A stretch of DNA of 64,000 nt from Longimicrobium sp. (GCF_036388275.1 NZ_DASVSF010000108.1:37583-101582); one strand, 5' to 3'. Counted from the first letter of the stretch, positions 44,140 to 52,884 are shown. The notes: generated by a model from the letters alone, not told the origin. Program-made: numbers and translations.

Positions 44140-44934
44140 GGACGCGGACGCGCCTTTTCCTGCAGGCCCCTCCCCCGGCGATCTGCGGCCGGAAGAGGGT
44201 AGAAACTTCAGGATCGGGTGCGTCGGGCAGGCGCGGTGCGTCAGCGGGCGCCCCCCATCCCCAGCCCTTCCCCCGCAAACTGCGCGGGGGAAGGGAGCCA
44301 GTGTGGTGCGTTTTCCAAGTCTTTCGCGCACTACAACTTGTCATCCTGAGGCCCAGGCGCACGAAACTGCCCCGCAGCACACCCGTCGCGGGCCGAAGGA
44401 TCTAGCCGCGGACACGTACAAGCCAGGGCGCGGCAGCGGTCACTGATGCTGAGGCCTCGGCTGCCGTGGGACCCTCACCCGGCCGCGCTGCCACGCGTGC
44501 CACCCTCTCCCACAAACAACGTGGACGAGGGGGTACACTTCGGGATGGGGTGCAACGGCGAGCATGGAGGCACACGCCCGGCCGTGCTGGGGCGACTGAA
44601 GTCGCGGCAACCACGGCCCAAAGTCCGCCTTCGCGGACTGCACGCGTAGCGGAGTGCACCAGGCCCGTCGAGGCGCAGTTCAGGTCTCCCCCTCCCCTGC
44701 GCAGCGGGGGAAGGGGGCCGGGGGGAGGGGGCTGCCAGGGGCGTGCGCCGGGTTTCTCGAAGCGCACTGCTCCTCGCCCGCGTTCCCGCCGAGTGCACCT
44801 ATTCCATGGAAGCGCAAACGAATTCTCCCCTCTCCGCATGCGGAGCGTGCGGGGAGGGGCCGGGGGAGGGGCCACCCGCGGCATGCGAAACCACCAGTCG
44901 AACCCCGATCGAAGTCCTGCCGACGCTCAGCTCC
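44140..44934. repeat. Repeat block: families A, C, D
   Basis: Gene-free, about 800 bases. Family A at about 44335-44470. Family C hairpins at about 44165-44200, 44253-44310, 44490-44535, 44680-44740 and 44820-44880. Family D, inverted, at 44583-44645 (GACTGAAGTCGCGGCAACCA ... GGCGGACT-type). Five family C copies in 700 bases is the densest cluster. Confidence 0.7.
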
Positions 44935-45903
44935 TCACCCCGCCCGCAGCCGCTCCAGTTCCGCGGCCGTGACAATCGTCGGCTCGCGTGGGAGCCGGGC
45001 GACCTCGAAGCGCGGAACGAGTTCGCGGGCGGAGATGCGCTCGCCCGGCCCCGCCAGCCCGCAGGTGGAAGCGAGCCAGCCGACGACCGCGCCGGGAGGC
45101 ACCCCCGCGTCGCGCAGCTCGCCAAGCGACACGGCGCCGTGCCGCTTGGCCAGGCGCTCGCCGTCTTCACCCAGCATCAGCGGAACGTGCAGGAAGTCCG
45201 GGACTGGGAGATCGAGCGCGCGGTAGAGCAGGATCTGCCGTGCCGCGGACGACAGCAGGTCCGCGCCGCGCACGACGTGGGTGATGGCCATCGCCCCATC
45301 GTCCACCACGACGGCCACCTGGTAGCCGGCCACGCCATCCTTTCGCCGCACGACGAAATCGCCCTCCGCGGCGGGATCGAAGGCGCAGCGCCCCATCAGC
45401 AGGTCGTCGAACTCCACCACTCCCGGGTCGGCGCGCATCCGCAGGGCGAAGAGCGAGCGGCCGTGCGTGGTCAGCGAGGGGACGGAGGGGTCCACCAGGC
45501 GAGGCCGGCAGGCTCCGGAGTAGCGCGGGCCCTCTTCGCCCACGTGCGGCGCGCTGGCCGCCGCGGCGATGTCGCGCCGCGAGCAGGAGCACTCGAACAG
45601 CAGCCCCAACTCGGCCAGGCGGCGGAGCGCGGCTTCGTAGCGCTCCTGCCGCTGCGACTGGATGTACGGCGCGTGAGGCCCGCCGACGTCGGGGCCTTCG
45701 TCCCAACCCAGCCCCAGCCACCGTAGCTCGTCCAGCTGCCGCTCCATGAACCCCGCCCGCACCCGCCCGAAGTCCAGGTCCTCCACCCGCATCACGTAGG
45801 CGCCGCCGGTGGCGCGCGCGTGAAGCCACGCGATCAGCGCCGTACGCGCATTGCCGACGTGCAGCGCGCCGGTAGGGCTGGGGGCAAAGCGTCCGCGGGT
45901 CAT
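44935..45903 (-). CDS. gluQ: Glutamyl-Q tRNA(Asp) synthetase
   Basis: 322 residues, short as expected because the anticodon-binding domain is absent. FAPSPTGALHVGNA (HIGH-type motif), LPPPxx-like core, CSCSRRDI and YSGACR zinc-site cysteines, and KRHGA (KMSKS equivalent) are present. Attaches glutamate to the queuosine of tRNA-Asp. Start ATG 45903; open frame upstream is repeat sequence. Confidence 0.9.
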   Translation of the reverse strand: MTRGRFAPSPTGALHVGNARTALIAWLHARATGGAYVMRVEDLDFGRVRAGFMERQLDELRWLGLGWDEGPDVGGPHAPYIQSQRQERYEAALRRLAELGLLFECSCSRRDIAAAASAPHVGEEGPRYSGACRPRLVDPSVPSLTTHGRSLFALRMRADPGVVEFDDLLMGRCAFDPAAEGDFVVRRKDGVAGYQVAVVVDDGAMAITHVVRGADLLSSAARQILLYRALDLPVPDFLHVPLMLGEDGERLAKRHGAVSLGELRDAGVPPGAVVGWLASTCGLAGPGERISARELVPRFEVARLPREPTIVTAAELERLRAG

Positions 45904-45919
45904 GCGTGGAATCTGCGGA

Positions 45920-46523
45920 GGGAGCCGGGAATAGGGAATGGGGAGCGTGTCCGCGCGGTCGGGTGAGGCCCCCACGCAGCCGAGGCCTCGGCTTCCGTGA
46001 CCGCTGCCGCGCCCGAATTTGTACGTATCCGTGGCTAGATCCTTCGGCCCGCGTGGGGTGTGCTGCGGGCGGACGCGGTGCGCCTGGGCCTCAGGATGAC
46101 AGGCTGTGGGGCTGCACGACATATGAGTGATGCGCCACACTGGCTCCCTTCCCCCGCGCTGTTTGTGGGAGAGGGAGGCACGCGTGTCAGCGCGGCCGGG
46201 TGAGGGCCCCACGGCAGCCGAGGCCCCGGCTTCCGTGACCGCTGCCGCGCCCTGGCTTGTACGTGTCCGCGGCTAGATCCTTCGGCCCGCGCGAGGTGTG
46301 CTGCGGGCAAATGCGGCGCGCCTGGGCCTCGGGATGACAAGCTGTGGGGCCGCAAGGAGTTATGTGTGGTGCGCCACACTGGCTCCCTTCCCCCGCGCGG
46401 TTTGCGGGGGAAGGGCTGGGGATGGGGGGCGCCGGCCCGAACACCCGTCCTCGCCTCATCGTTCGAAGTTCTCCCCTCCCCGCACGCAGTTTGTGCGGGG
46501 AGGGGCCGGGGGTGGGGCACCCG
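45920..46523. repeat. Repeat block: family A twice and family C
   Basis: Gene-free. Two direct family A copies at about 45965-46105 and 46205-46345, each ending in a CTCAGGATGACAG or CTCGGGATGACAA edge, separated by family C hairpins at 46145-46175, 46385-46435 and 46470-46520. It resembles the tandem arrangement at 28990-29375. Confidence 0.7.
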
Positions 46524-47681
46524 CTAAACCTTGTTCGCCCGCAGCTCGTCCAGCGGATAGTGGGTGCCCCGCCACTCGATCCCATCGTTCCACAGCGCGT
46601 ACAGCGTGGCGTTCCACAGCACCACCACGAACATCACCGAAGCCAGCGGAAACAGGATGCCGTACCAGGGCGACGCCTTCTGCGCCACCGCCGCCCCGGC
46701 GTAGATCACCATCAGGATGCCGATCGCCAGCGCGTACAGCCCCTGCGTCCATCCGTCCGTCACCAGCACCGCCACGAACGGCCAAATGAAGAACACCAGG
46801 TGCACCAGCGACGCGCCCACCACCATCCACAGCCGGTAATCCACCCCCGCGAAGCCGTTCTTCCGCAACCCGTACACCGCCTCGCGCACGCTGCTGTACC
46901 ACTCCACCGAAATCAGCTCCGCCCCGATGGCGAAGTCCTGCACCAGCCCACTCTTCTTAACCAGCTTTCCCAGCTTGATGTCGTCGTCCGGGCGCATGGC
47001 GATGGCCTGGTGCGTCCCCATCCGCCGGTACGAGTCTGCCCGCACCATGTTGAACGCGCCGATGCCGATGTGATGGCTGGAGCGCGGATCGCGCACCTTC
47101 CACGGCCGCGTAAAGAGCGTAAAGAAGAGGGTGAACACCACGCCGAACGCGCGCAGCAGGGCTCCGGGCATGCCCACGTGGGGGGCCACGGTCAGGTGGT
47201 CGAGCTTTTCGCGCACCATGTACGCGGTAGCGCGCCGCAGCGTGTCGGGCGCCATCACCACGTCGGCGTCGGTGAACAGCAGGAGCTCGCCCGTGGCCGC
47301 CGCCGCGCCCATCCACAGCGCGTGGTTCTTTCCCAGCCACCCCGGCGGCAGCTCGGTCACGTGCACCACGCGCAGACGTGGCTCGGTCGCGGCCATGCGG
47401 TCCAGGATGGCGCCGGTGGAATCGTCCGAGCGGTCGTCGATGACGATCACCTCCACCCGGTCGCCCTCCTGCGCCAGCACCGAGCGCAGGGCGTGCTCGA
47501 TGGCCCGCTCCTCGTTGCGCGCGGCGATGACGATGGACACCGACGGCATGGCGTCCCCCGGAAGCGGGTCGACCAGGTGAAGCTGCGTGAGCTTGCGCCC
47601 GTTCCACGCCAGCTCGAAGAAGATGCCCACGTACATGGCGACGGTGGCCGCCGCCAGCCAGAAGAGGATCGGAAACTCCAT
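46524..47681 (-). CDS. Membrane glycosyltransferase, family 2
   Basis: 385 residues from ATG 47681. N-terminal membrane helix (FPILFWLAAATVAMYVGIFF), a GT2 core (SIVIAARNEERAI, DDRSDDST, LLFTDADVVM, RPDDDIKLG) and several C-terminal membrane helices. Similar to the HpnB-like/hopanoid-linked glycosyltransferases but not assigned. Acts at the inner membrane. Monocistronic. Confidence 0.85.
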   Translation of the reverse strand: MEFPILFWLAAATVAMYVGIFFELAWNGRKLTQLHLVDPLPGDAMPSVSIVIAARNEERAIEHALRSVLAQEGDRVEVIVIDDRSDDSTGAILDRMAATEPRLRVVHVTELPPGWLGKNHALWMGAAAATGELLLFTDADVVMAPDTLRRATAYMVREKLDHLTVAPHVGMPGALLRAFGVVFTLFFTLFTRPWKVRDPRSSHHIGIGAFNMVRADSYRRMGTHQAIAMRPDDDIKLGKLVKKSGLVQDFAIGAELISVEWYSSVREAVYGLRKNGFAGVDYRLWMVVGASLVHLVFFIWPFVAVLVTDGWTQGLYALAIGILMVIYAGAAVAQKASPWYGILFPLASVMFVVVLWNATLYALWNDGIEWRGTHYPLDELRANKV

Positions 47682-48014
47682 CCGTGCTCGTTCGTTCGAA
47701 AAAGAGGCTGAGCCACGCTCCACCAGCGTGGGCGGGGCAGTGTACCGCATGCACGCCGCCCCGGCCAGCGGGGCACGAGATACTCACTTCGGGGCATGCG
47801 CGCCCCTTCCGGCTGGCGCCAGGGACCGAACGCGGCAGCACGGCTGTGGCGCGTCAGGAGCGATTCGCAACCTGTTACAAACTTGTAAATGCCCCACGGG
47901 TGAGTGCCTGCGCGACCGTGTCGGAAAGGGGGTGCCCGGCTGGGCAGCGGGGGGAACGATCCATGCGAACGGACACGCCCCGCTCGCGGCATCCCCACCC
48001 CAGCCACCGGTCCC
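47682..48014. other. Divergent intergenic region
   Basis: Holds TTACAA-AC-TTGTAA (47875-47888), an operator-like palindrome that stands out in GC-rich sequence, and a long upstream region of the cold-shock gene, as expected for temperature-controlled leaders. No gene seen. Confidence 0.5.
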
Positions 48015-48407
48015 ATGGAACACGCATCAGGCACAGTGAAGTGGTTCTCCCAGGAAAAGGGTTTCGGCTTCGTGACCCGTGACGACGGAACGGACGTGTT
48101 CGTTCACCACAGCGGCATCACCGGGCGCGGCTTCAAGACGCTGGAGCAGGGCGAGCCCGTGGAGTTCGACATCCTGGAAGAGCCCAAGGGCCTCAAGGCG
48201 CAGAACGTGGTGCGCCTGAACGCGCCGGCAGGCGACGGCCTGGGTGGGGGTGCGGAGGAGGACGACGACAACATCGGCAACCGCATCGACAACCGGCCGC
48301 GCGTGGGTGGTTACGGCGAGCCCCCCCGCGGCGGGCACTCCTCGGGGCGCGACGACCGCTGGGGCAACCGCGGGGCGGGCGGCGGCTACGGCGACGGGGC
48401 CTGGTAG
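48015..48407 (+). CDS. Cold-shock domain protein with glycine-rich tail
   Basis: 130 residues. SGTVKWFSQEKGFGFV (RNP1 KGFGFV) and DVFVHHSGI (RNP2) are the OB-fold RNA-binding motifs of CspA proteins; the fold ends near 70. The rest is a disordered Gly/Arg/Asp-rich tail absent from E. coli CspA. Binds single-stranded nucleic acids. A terminator follows. Confidence 0.92.
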   Translation: MEHASGTVKWFSQEKGFGFVTRDDGTDVFVHHSGITGRGFKTLEQGEPVEFDILEEPKGLKAQNVVRLNAPAGDGLGGGAEEDDDNIGNRIDNRPRVGGYGEPPRGGHSSGRDDRWGNRGAGGGYGDGAW

Positions 48408-48424
48408 GCGAGTAGAAAGCGGAA

Positions 48425-48455
48425 CGGCACGGAACCCCGTGGGGGTCCCGTGCCG
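48425..48455 (+). terminator. Terminator of cold-shock gene
   Basis: CGGCACGG...ACCCC and GGGGT...CCGTGCCG form a long stem with one mismatch, 18 bases after the stop. Confidence 0.65.
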
Positions 48456-48486
48456 CTGGAAGGAGTGCGATGGGCCGGCGCTCCGT

Positions 48487-49548
48487 TCAGGCGACGGCCT
48501 GCAGGCTCTGCCCGCCGCCGGCGCCGCGCACCAGGGGGATCACCTCTTCGGCGAAGCGCTCCATCTCCTCGTGCTGCGGCGAGAACTGCAGCAGCAGCAA
48601 GTCCAGCCCCGCGCGCTCGAACTCCAGCACGCGCTCGGCCACCTGCTCGGGCGTGCCCACCAGCCCCGACTTCAGGCCGCGGTTGGACACCGAGTAGTCT
48701 TCCAGGCTCACGCGCTGCTCCAGCTGCGTGTTGCCGATCCAGTCCTGGTAGTTGGCGTAGCCGCGGGCGCTCTGCTGCACGTCGGTGATGCGCTGCACCT
48801 CGCGCTTCGCCTCTTCTTCCGTGGACCGGACCACCACGTACCCCGCCGCGCCGAACGACATGGGCGGCAGCCCCAGCGCCGCGCGGCGCGAGCGCAGGTC
48901 GGCCACCTTCCGGGCGATCGTCGCGGGCTCATCGCCGTGGGTGAGCCACGCGTCGCACTTGGCCGAGATCAGCGCCTTCGCCGCGGGGCTCTCGCCGCCG
49001 GCGTACAGCGTAGGCCGGGGGCGCTGCACCGGCTTGGGCTCCAGGATGGCGTCGTCCACCGAGTAGTACTTGCCCTGGTAGCTGAAGCGCGGCTGCTTCC
49101 ACATGCCGTCCACCACGTCCAGCCACTCGCTGGTGCGGGCGTAGCGGTCGTCGTGCTCGTCGAACTGCACGCCGTACTTCTTCGCCTCCGTGGCCCACCA
49201 CGAGCTCACCACGTTCAGCGACAGGCGCCCGCCGCTGATCCGGTCGATGTTGGCGGCCTGCTTCGCGAGGAGGCTGGGCAGGTGAAAGGTGGGGCGGACA
49301 GCCACCATGATCTCCAGCCGCTCCGTCACCGCCGCCAGCGCCGCCGCCGTGCTCCACGCGTCCAGCGACGGGGCGTCCATCCCCTTGATGTCGTTCAGGT
49401 TCAGCTCGGCCACCAGCGTCAGGTCGAAGCCGATCTGCTCGCTGCGCTGCGCCAGCCGCCTGGTGTAGCTCCAGCTTGCCTCCATCCGCTCGTCCTCGAC
49501 GTTGCGAAGCCAGCCGCCGAAGACGGGAAGCCAGTATCCGAAACGCAT
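48487..49548 (-). CDS. LLM-class flavin-dependent monooxygenase
   Basis: 353 residues. MRFGYWLPVFGGWLR and SLLAKQAANIDRISGGRLSL are typical of the luciferase-like (SsuD/SfnG) group using FMNH2 and oxygen. ATG 49548 overlaps the TGA of the ATP-grasp gene (TGATG); a GTG sits one codon earlier. The pair is expressed from a transcript with an attenuator-like leader. Substrate unknown; no sulfonate transporter is nearby. Confidence 0.85.
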   Translation of the reverse strand: MRFGYWLPVFGGWLRNVEDERMEASWSYTRRLAQRSEQIGFDLTLVAELNLNDIKGMDAPSLDAWSTAAALAAVTERLEIMVAVRPTFHLPSLLAKQAANIDRISGGRLSLNVVSSWWATEAKKYGVQFDEHDDRYARTSEWLDVVDGMWKQPRFSYQGKYYSVDDAILEPKPVQRPRPTLYAGGESPAAKALISAKCDAWLTHGDEPATIARKVADLRSRRAALGLPPMSFGAAGYVVVRSTEEEAKREVQRITDVQQSARGYANYQDWIGNTQLEQRVSLEDYSVSNRGLKSGLVGTPEQVAERVLEFERAGLDLLLLQFSPQHEEMERFAEEVIPLVRGAGGGQSLQAVA

Positions 49549-50537
49549 CACGCCGCCTCCTTTTGCGCACGCGCCGCCTCTGCCGCCTCGGCCTCGCGCT
49601 CCAGCCAGTCGGCCAGGCGCGCGAACGGGTCAAAGCCGATCACGTTGGGCGCGTCGGCCACGAAGTTGGAGAGCGCGTTGATGTCGTAGTAGTACAGCTG
49701 TCCGTCGCGCGCATCCACCATGTACTCGATGCCGCCCACCTCGATGCGCGCCTCGGCCATGATGCGCTCCACCGCCTCGATCACCGGGCGGGGCGGCTCG
49801 TAGCCTTCCACGCGCAGCCCGCGGCTGGGCGCGTCCACGGCGCACACCTGCGCGTCGAGCGCGGCGCCGTCCACCCGCTGGCAGACGTCGGCGGGGCACA
49901 AGTCGAACGAGTTGCCGGGGGTGTAGATGCGGATGCCGTACAGGTACTTGCCGCCCAGCACCTCCACGCGGGTGATGCGGCTTTCCTCCTGCGGGATGAA
50001 CTCCTGCACCAGCGCGGTGCTGTCGATTCCCAGGTCCAGCGTGCCGACGGCGGCCCGCAGCTCCTCGGGCGAGTCGAAGCGGCGCACGCCCGCGCCGCTG
50101 CCGCCGATGTTGGGCTTCACGGCGATGGGCCAGCGCAGCCCCTCGGCGGCGGCGGGCGCCTGCTCGGCGCGGTGGATGACGCGCGCCTTCGGATAGGGCA
50201 GCCCCAGCACGTCGAGCAGGGCCAGCTGCCCGGCCTTGCTGATCTCGTTCTCGAAGGCCTGGTAGCCGTTGACCACGCGCACGCCCCGGCGCTCCAGGGC
50301 AGACAGCCACGACAGCGTGTAGAAGATGGCGTCGCCGCGGCCGCGCAGGTACGCCGACGGGCTCATGCGGTTGAAGACCAGCGAGTACGGCGGATCCTCG
50401 GCGGGATCGAACACGTGCTCGTCGGCGTGCAGTTTTACGTACGGCGTGCCGCGGCGGTCCAGCTCCGCGAACAGCGGCCGGAACCAGTCCGGGTGCTCGT
50501 AGAAGATGGCGATCGGCCGCTCGGGACGGATGGGCAT
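49548..50537 (-). CDS. ATP-grasp (RimK-like) ligase
   Basis: 329 residues. Glycine-rich ATP loop IAVKPNIGGSGAGVRRFD, EFIPQ hinge, and the metal/nucleotide end EVGGIEYMVDARDGQLYYYDI with NALSNF are ATP-grasp hallmarks; sequence resembles RimK-like carboxylate-amine ligases. Coupled to an LLM monooxygenase, an unusual pairing that hints at a small-molecule or peptide modification pathway. The leader carries a terminator hairpin 40 bases before the ATG. Substrates unknown. Confidence 0.85.
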   Translation of the reverse strand: MPIRPERPIAIFYEHPDWFRPLFAELDRRGTPYVKLHADEHVFDPAEDPPYSLVFNRMSPSAYLRGRGDAIFYTLSWLSALERRGVRVVNGYQAFENEISKAGQLALLDVLGLPYPKARVIHRAEQAPAAAEGLRWPIAVKPNIGGSGAGVRRFDSPEELRAAVGTLDLGIDSTALVQEFIPQEESRITRVEVLGGKYLYGIRIYTPGNSFDLCPADVCQRVDGAALDAQVCAVDAPSRGLRVEGYEPPRPVIEAVERIMAEARIEVGGIEYMVDARDGQLYYYDINALSNFVADAPNVIGFDPFARLADWLEREAEAAEAARAQKEAA

Positions 50538-50569
50538 GGTGCCTGTCTCCGGGTTCTTCCGGTGGATAA

Positions 50570-50604
50570 AAACAAAACCGCGCCTCCTGTGGGGGGAGTC
50601 GCGG
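50570..50604 (-). promoter_or_regulatory. Attenuator-like terminator in ATP-grasp leader
   Basis: Minus-strand CCGCG-A-CTCC, loop, GGAG-G-CGCGG then TTTTGTTTTT: an intrinsic terminator ahead of the coding start with no gene upstream on this strand. Just before it GGTCTTC/GAAGACC forms another hairpin, and GACAGGCACC is repeated on both sides of the terminator (50538-50547, 50619-50628). Suggests regulated read-through. Confidence 0.65.
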
Positions 50605-50880
50605 CGTCCTTTGTCGCGGTGCCTGTCCGGAGGGTCTTCCGGAGAAGACCGTCCAGCGCTTATGCCGTCGAGGTCTTCACACGCGTGCGGGCCGCCTGCA
50701 CTCCCGGTGGGAGCACATGCGACAACAACGGGCCGTGTGCGAGACGCGATCGATTAGCATAGTGCTAAGATAAATGGTTCGCCCACCGTGCGCAACCGCA
50801 GAGCCGGGAGCTTGCGCGGGAACGCGTAGACGATAAACATTCGGTGCGATTCCATACTCTCCTTTGAAGGCAATCCGATC
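50605..50880. other. Divergent region between ATP-grasp and TonB-like genes
   Basis: Upstream leader of the ATP-grasp operon on the minus strand and of the TonB-like gene on the plus strand. Contains no obvious gene. A short plus-strand frame at 50716 was considered but has no support. Confidence 0.45.
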
Positions 50881-51435
50881 GTGAAGCCGACCTCGTTGCT
50901 GCTCTGCGCTGCCCTGGTGGTGGGCGCGGCGCCCGGAGCATCCGCCCAGGTATTTTTGAATCCATCCGCCGCTCCCAGCTGCGCGGAGCAGGGGATCGCC
51001 CGCGTGGCGGTGTCGGTGCCGCCCGGCAGAACAGAGGACGAGATCCGCCAGGCGCTCGCCTCCAGCAGCCCGTTTCCCGCGGGCACCGACATCCGGGTGC
51101 TGGAGCCGGTGGAACATCCGGGGCTCACCAATCCCGAGCAATTCATGCCCCGGCTTCAGCGGATGCTGCAGGCCCTTCTTCGCCGGGGCCAGGACATCGA
51201 GGGCACCGGCAGCACGTTGCTGGAACTGGACGAGGACGGCCGGGTCACCAACGTGCATCCCGCGAGCGGGAGCCGCGCGGTGGACCAGCAGCTGAACCAG
51301 CTCTGGAGAGTTGCCGAGTTCAGCCCCGTGGTCGTGGGAGGATGCCGCGCCCGGGCATGGGTGCACATGAAGGCATCGTTCAAGACGGAGGATGAGGGTG
51401 ACAGGAACCGCATGGAGGTACAGGTCGGGCCTTGA
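50881..51435 (+). CDS. Secreted TonB C-terminal-like protein
   Basis: 184 residues, GTG start. Signal peptide LLLCAALVVGAAPGASAQ. The second half (TLLELDEDGRVTNVHPASGS ... WRVAEFSPVVVGGCRARAWV) follows the TonB C-terminal fold used in energy transduction and in stand-alone periplasmic proteins. No membrane anchor or Pro-rich region, so not a full TonB. Followed by a terminator. Confidence 0.65.
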   Translation: MKPTSLLLCAALVVGAAPGASAQVFLNPSAAPSCAEQGIARVAVSVPPGRTEDEIRQALASSSPFPAGTDIRVLEPVEHPGLTNPEQFMPRLQRMLQALLRRGQDIEGTGSTLLELDEDGRVTNVHPASGSRAVDQQLNQLWRVAEFSPVVVGGCRARAWVHMKASFKTEDEGDRNRMEVQVGP

Positions 51436-51466
51436 GGAGTGCGTGAGTGCGAAGCGACGTAAGTCC

Positions 51467-51513
51467 GAAAGGAAAGTGCGCGTCCCGTCGGGTGGGGCGC
51501 GCACTTTCCTTTC
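51467..51513 (+). terminator. Strong intrinsic terminator
   Basis: GAAAGGAAAGTGCGCG and CGCGCACTTTCCTTTC form a perfect 16-bp stem about 30 bases after the stop of the TonB-like gene. Confidence 0.8.
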
Positions 51514-51540
51514 CTGTGCACCGGTTTGCGGGGCGCAGGG

Positions 51541-51582
51541 TTGACCTCCCGGCCGCCCGTTGTTATGTCTTGAAGAACAACG
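51541..51582 (+). promoter_or_regulatory. Promoter with operator for XRE pair
   Basis: TTGACC (51541-51546), 17 bases, TATGTC (51564-51569). CGTTGTT (51558-51564) and AACAACG (51576-51582) are perfect inverted arms overlapping the -10, the position expected for autorepression by the downstream XRE protein. Confidence 0.6.
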
Positions 51583-51636
51583 TTGTCTTGTCCTCCAGCA
51601 CATTGCTGTCCGGAGCTTCAGAGCGGTGGGGATCGA

Positions 51637-52002
51637 GTGGATGTACCCAAAACGGTGCGGCTGGCAGAAATCTACCGTCGCGTCGCAGTAGCTCCTCCGG
51701 CACGAACCGCCGAGGAAGCTCGCATACAACTCGCGAGCATCATCAACGCGGTCGACGACGAACTGACGGAGAGCCCGTTCGATTTCTCGAGTTGGGAAAC
51801 GGATGGGCGAATCTATCCCGCACAGGAGGACAGCCGAAGAAACGTTCCCGGCCATCCCCGTGTGAGCCGATTCAGGAGCCGCAAGCACAACACGTACATC
51901 GGGGCGAATGGCTCGATGTTGATTGCACGGCTCGATGGGACAGTTGAGCTGCAGAAGGGAGGCGCGGACGGGCGCGGCATCTGGGAACTGAACGACAGCT
52001 GA
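51637..52002 (+). CDS. Conserved protein, partner of XRE regulator
   Basis: 121 residues from GTG 51637. The central DGRIYPAQEDSRRNVPGHPR and SRFRSRKHNTYIGANGSMLI pattern recurs, from memory, in uncharacterised proteins beside XRE regulators. Not a known toxin fold by motif. It precedes the XRE gene by 82 bases, under a common promoter with an inverted repeat, which fits a toxin-antitoxin or other two-gene module. Function unknown. Confidence 0.6.
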   Translation: MDVPKTVRLAEIYRRVAVAPPARTAEEARIQLASIINAVDDELTESPFDFSSWETDGRIYPAQEDSRRNVPGHPRVSRFRSRKHNTYIGANGSMLIARLDGTVELQKGGADGRGIWELNDS

Positions 52003-52084
52003 CTACAAGGACTGCGCACATGCTTGAGGTGAACGACTACGGGTCCGGGGTTTACGTTCGCACTCGAAACTTCTCTCTCGTTGG

Positions 52085-52630
52085 ATGGGACTGAAAATGA
52101 ACAGTATCGAGCGGCTTCGAGACTTGGTGGCGGAGCGTTTTCCTACGGCGACCTTCGTACTCGACGCGCCAGATGACCCGGGTGGATTCTGGTGGTTGGA
52201 CATATACCTGAACGACTATCATGTCGCGGTCGAGTGGCGGCCGAGGCAGGGCTTTGGTGTCTCGACCCCGTCCGATGATGATTATGGGCCCGGCGCGGAC
52301 GAGATTTACCAGAGTGCGACCAGTGCATTCGGGCGAATTCGGGAACTCATTCTGAGCCAGACGAGCACCCGTAAACCGATCGATTTGCCGTTGCGGAAAC
52401 TCAGGGAATCGCTACACCTGACGCAATCGGAACTTGCCAGGCGCTTGGAGATCAACCAAGCCACCCTGTCTCGCATGGAACGTAGAAGCGACATGTTCAT
52501 TGGCACCCTTCGCAACATGGTGGAAGCGTTGGGCGGAACCTTGGAATTGACCGCTCGATTCCCTGAAGCTACGGTGCGAATCTATCTGGATGATGGACCC
52601 ATAGACCCTCGGTCCGCCTCGGTTGCGTGA
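52085..52630 (+). CDS. XRE-family HTH protein
   Basis: 181 residues (or from the ATG at 52097). N-terminal domain of about 95 residues (MNSIERLRDLVAERFPTATF, WWLDIYLNDYHVAVEWRP) and a C-terminal XRE helix-turn-helix: LRESLHLTQSELARRLEINQ followed by ATLSRMERRSDMFIGTLRNM. This fusion resembles antitoxin-like regulators. Probably represses the operon at 51558-51582. Confidence 0.8.
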   Translation: MGLKMNSIERLRDLVAERFPTATFVLDAPDDPGGFWWLDIYLNDYHVAVEWRPRQGFGVSTPSDDDYGPGADEIYQSATSAFGRIRELILSQTSTRKPIDLPLRKLRESLHLTQSELARRLEINQATLSRMERRSDMFIGTLRNMVEALGGTLELTARFPEATVRIYLDDGPIDPRSASVA

Positions 52631-52642
52631 GGACGATCTTTC

Positions 52643-52882
52643 TCACGTCCTGAGCGGCTTGTCGCCAGGCTCCATCCAGCCGCGGCCGCGGAGGTCGGCG
52701 GCCAGGGGCGACTCGCGCGAGGTGAGCATCAGCACGGTCTGCTTGGCCTGGGTGACGAACATGTACTTGTGGAACCCGGCCTCCTCGCGCGACACCCCGC
52801 GCCCCTTCAGGGCCTCCAGCGCGCGGTCCACCTCCCCCATCGCGTCGCCGGGCTTGATCATCACGTGGTAGATGTCCGCCAT
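52643..52882 (-). CDS. Small hypothetical protein downstream of DUF3616 gene
   Basis: 79 residues, mostly alpha/beta (MADIYHVMIKPGDAMGEVDR, HKYMFVTQAKQTVLMLTSRE). The ATG at 52882 is two bases after the DUF3616 stop, so it is co-translated. No domain recognised. Confidence 0.55.
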   Translation of the reverse strand: MADIYHVMIKPGDAMGEVDRALEALKGRGVSREEAGFHKYMFVTQAKQTVLMLTSRESPLAADLRGRGWMEPGDKPLRT

Positions 52883-52884
52883 CG

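Noticed and set aside
50716..50780. Short plus-strand frame (MRQQRAVC...) as a cysteine-sensing leader peptide
   Set aside because: No downstream sulfur gene on that strand, no ribosome site and no matching attenuator on the plus strand.
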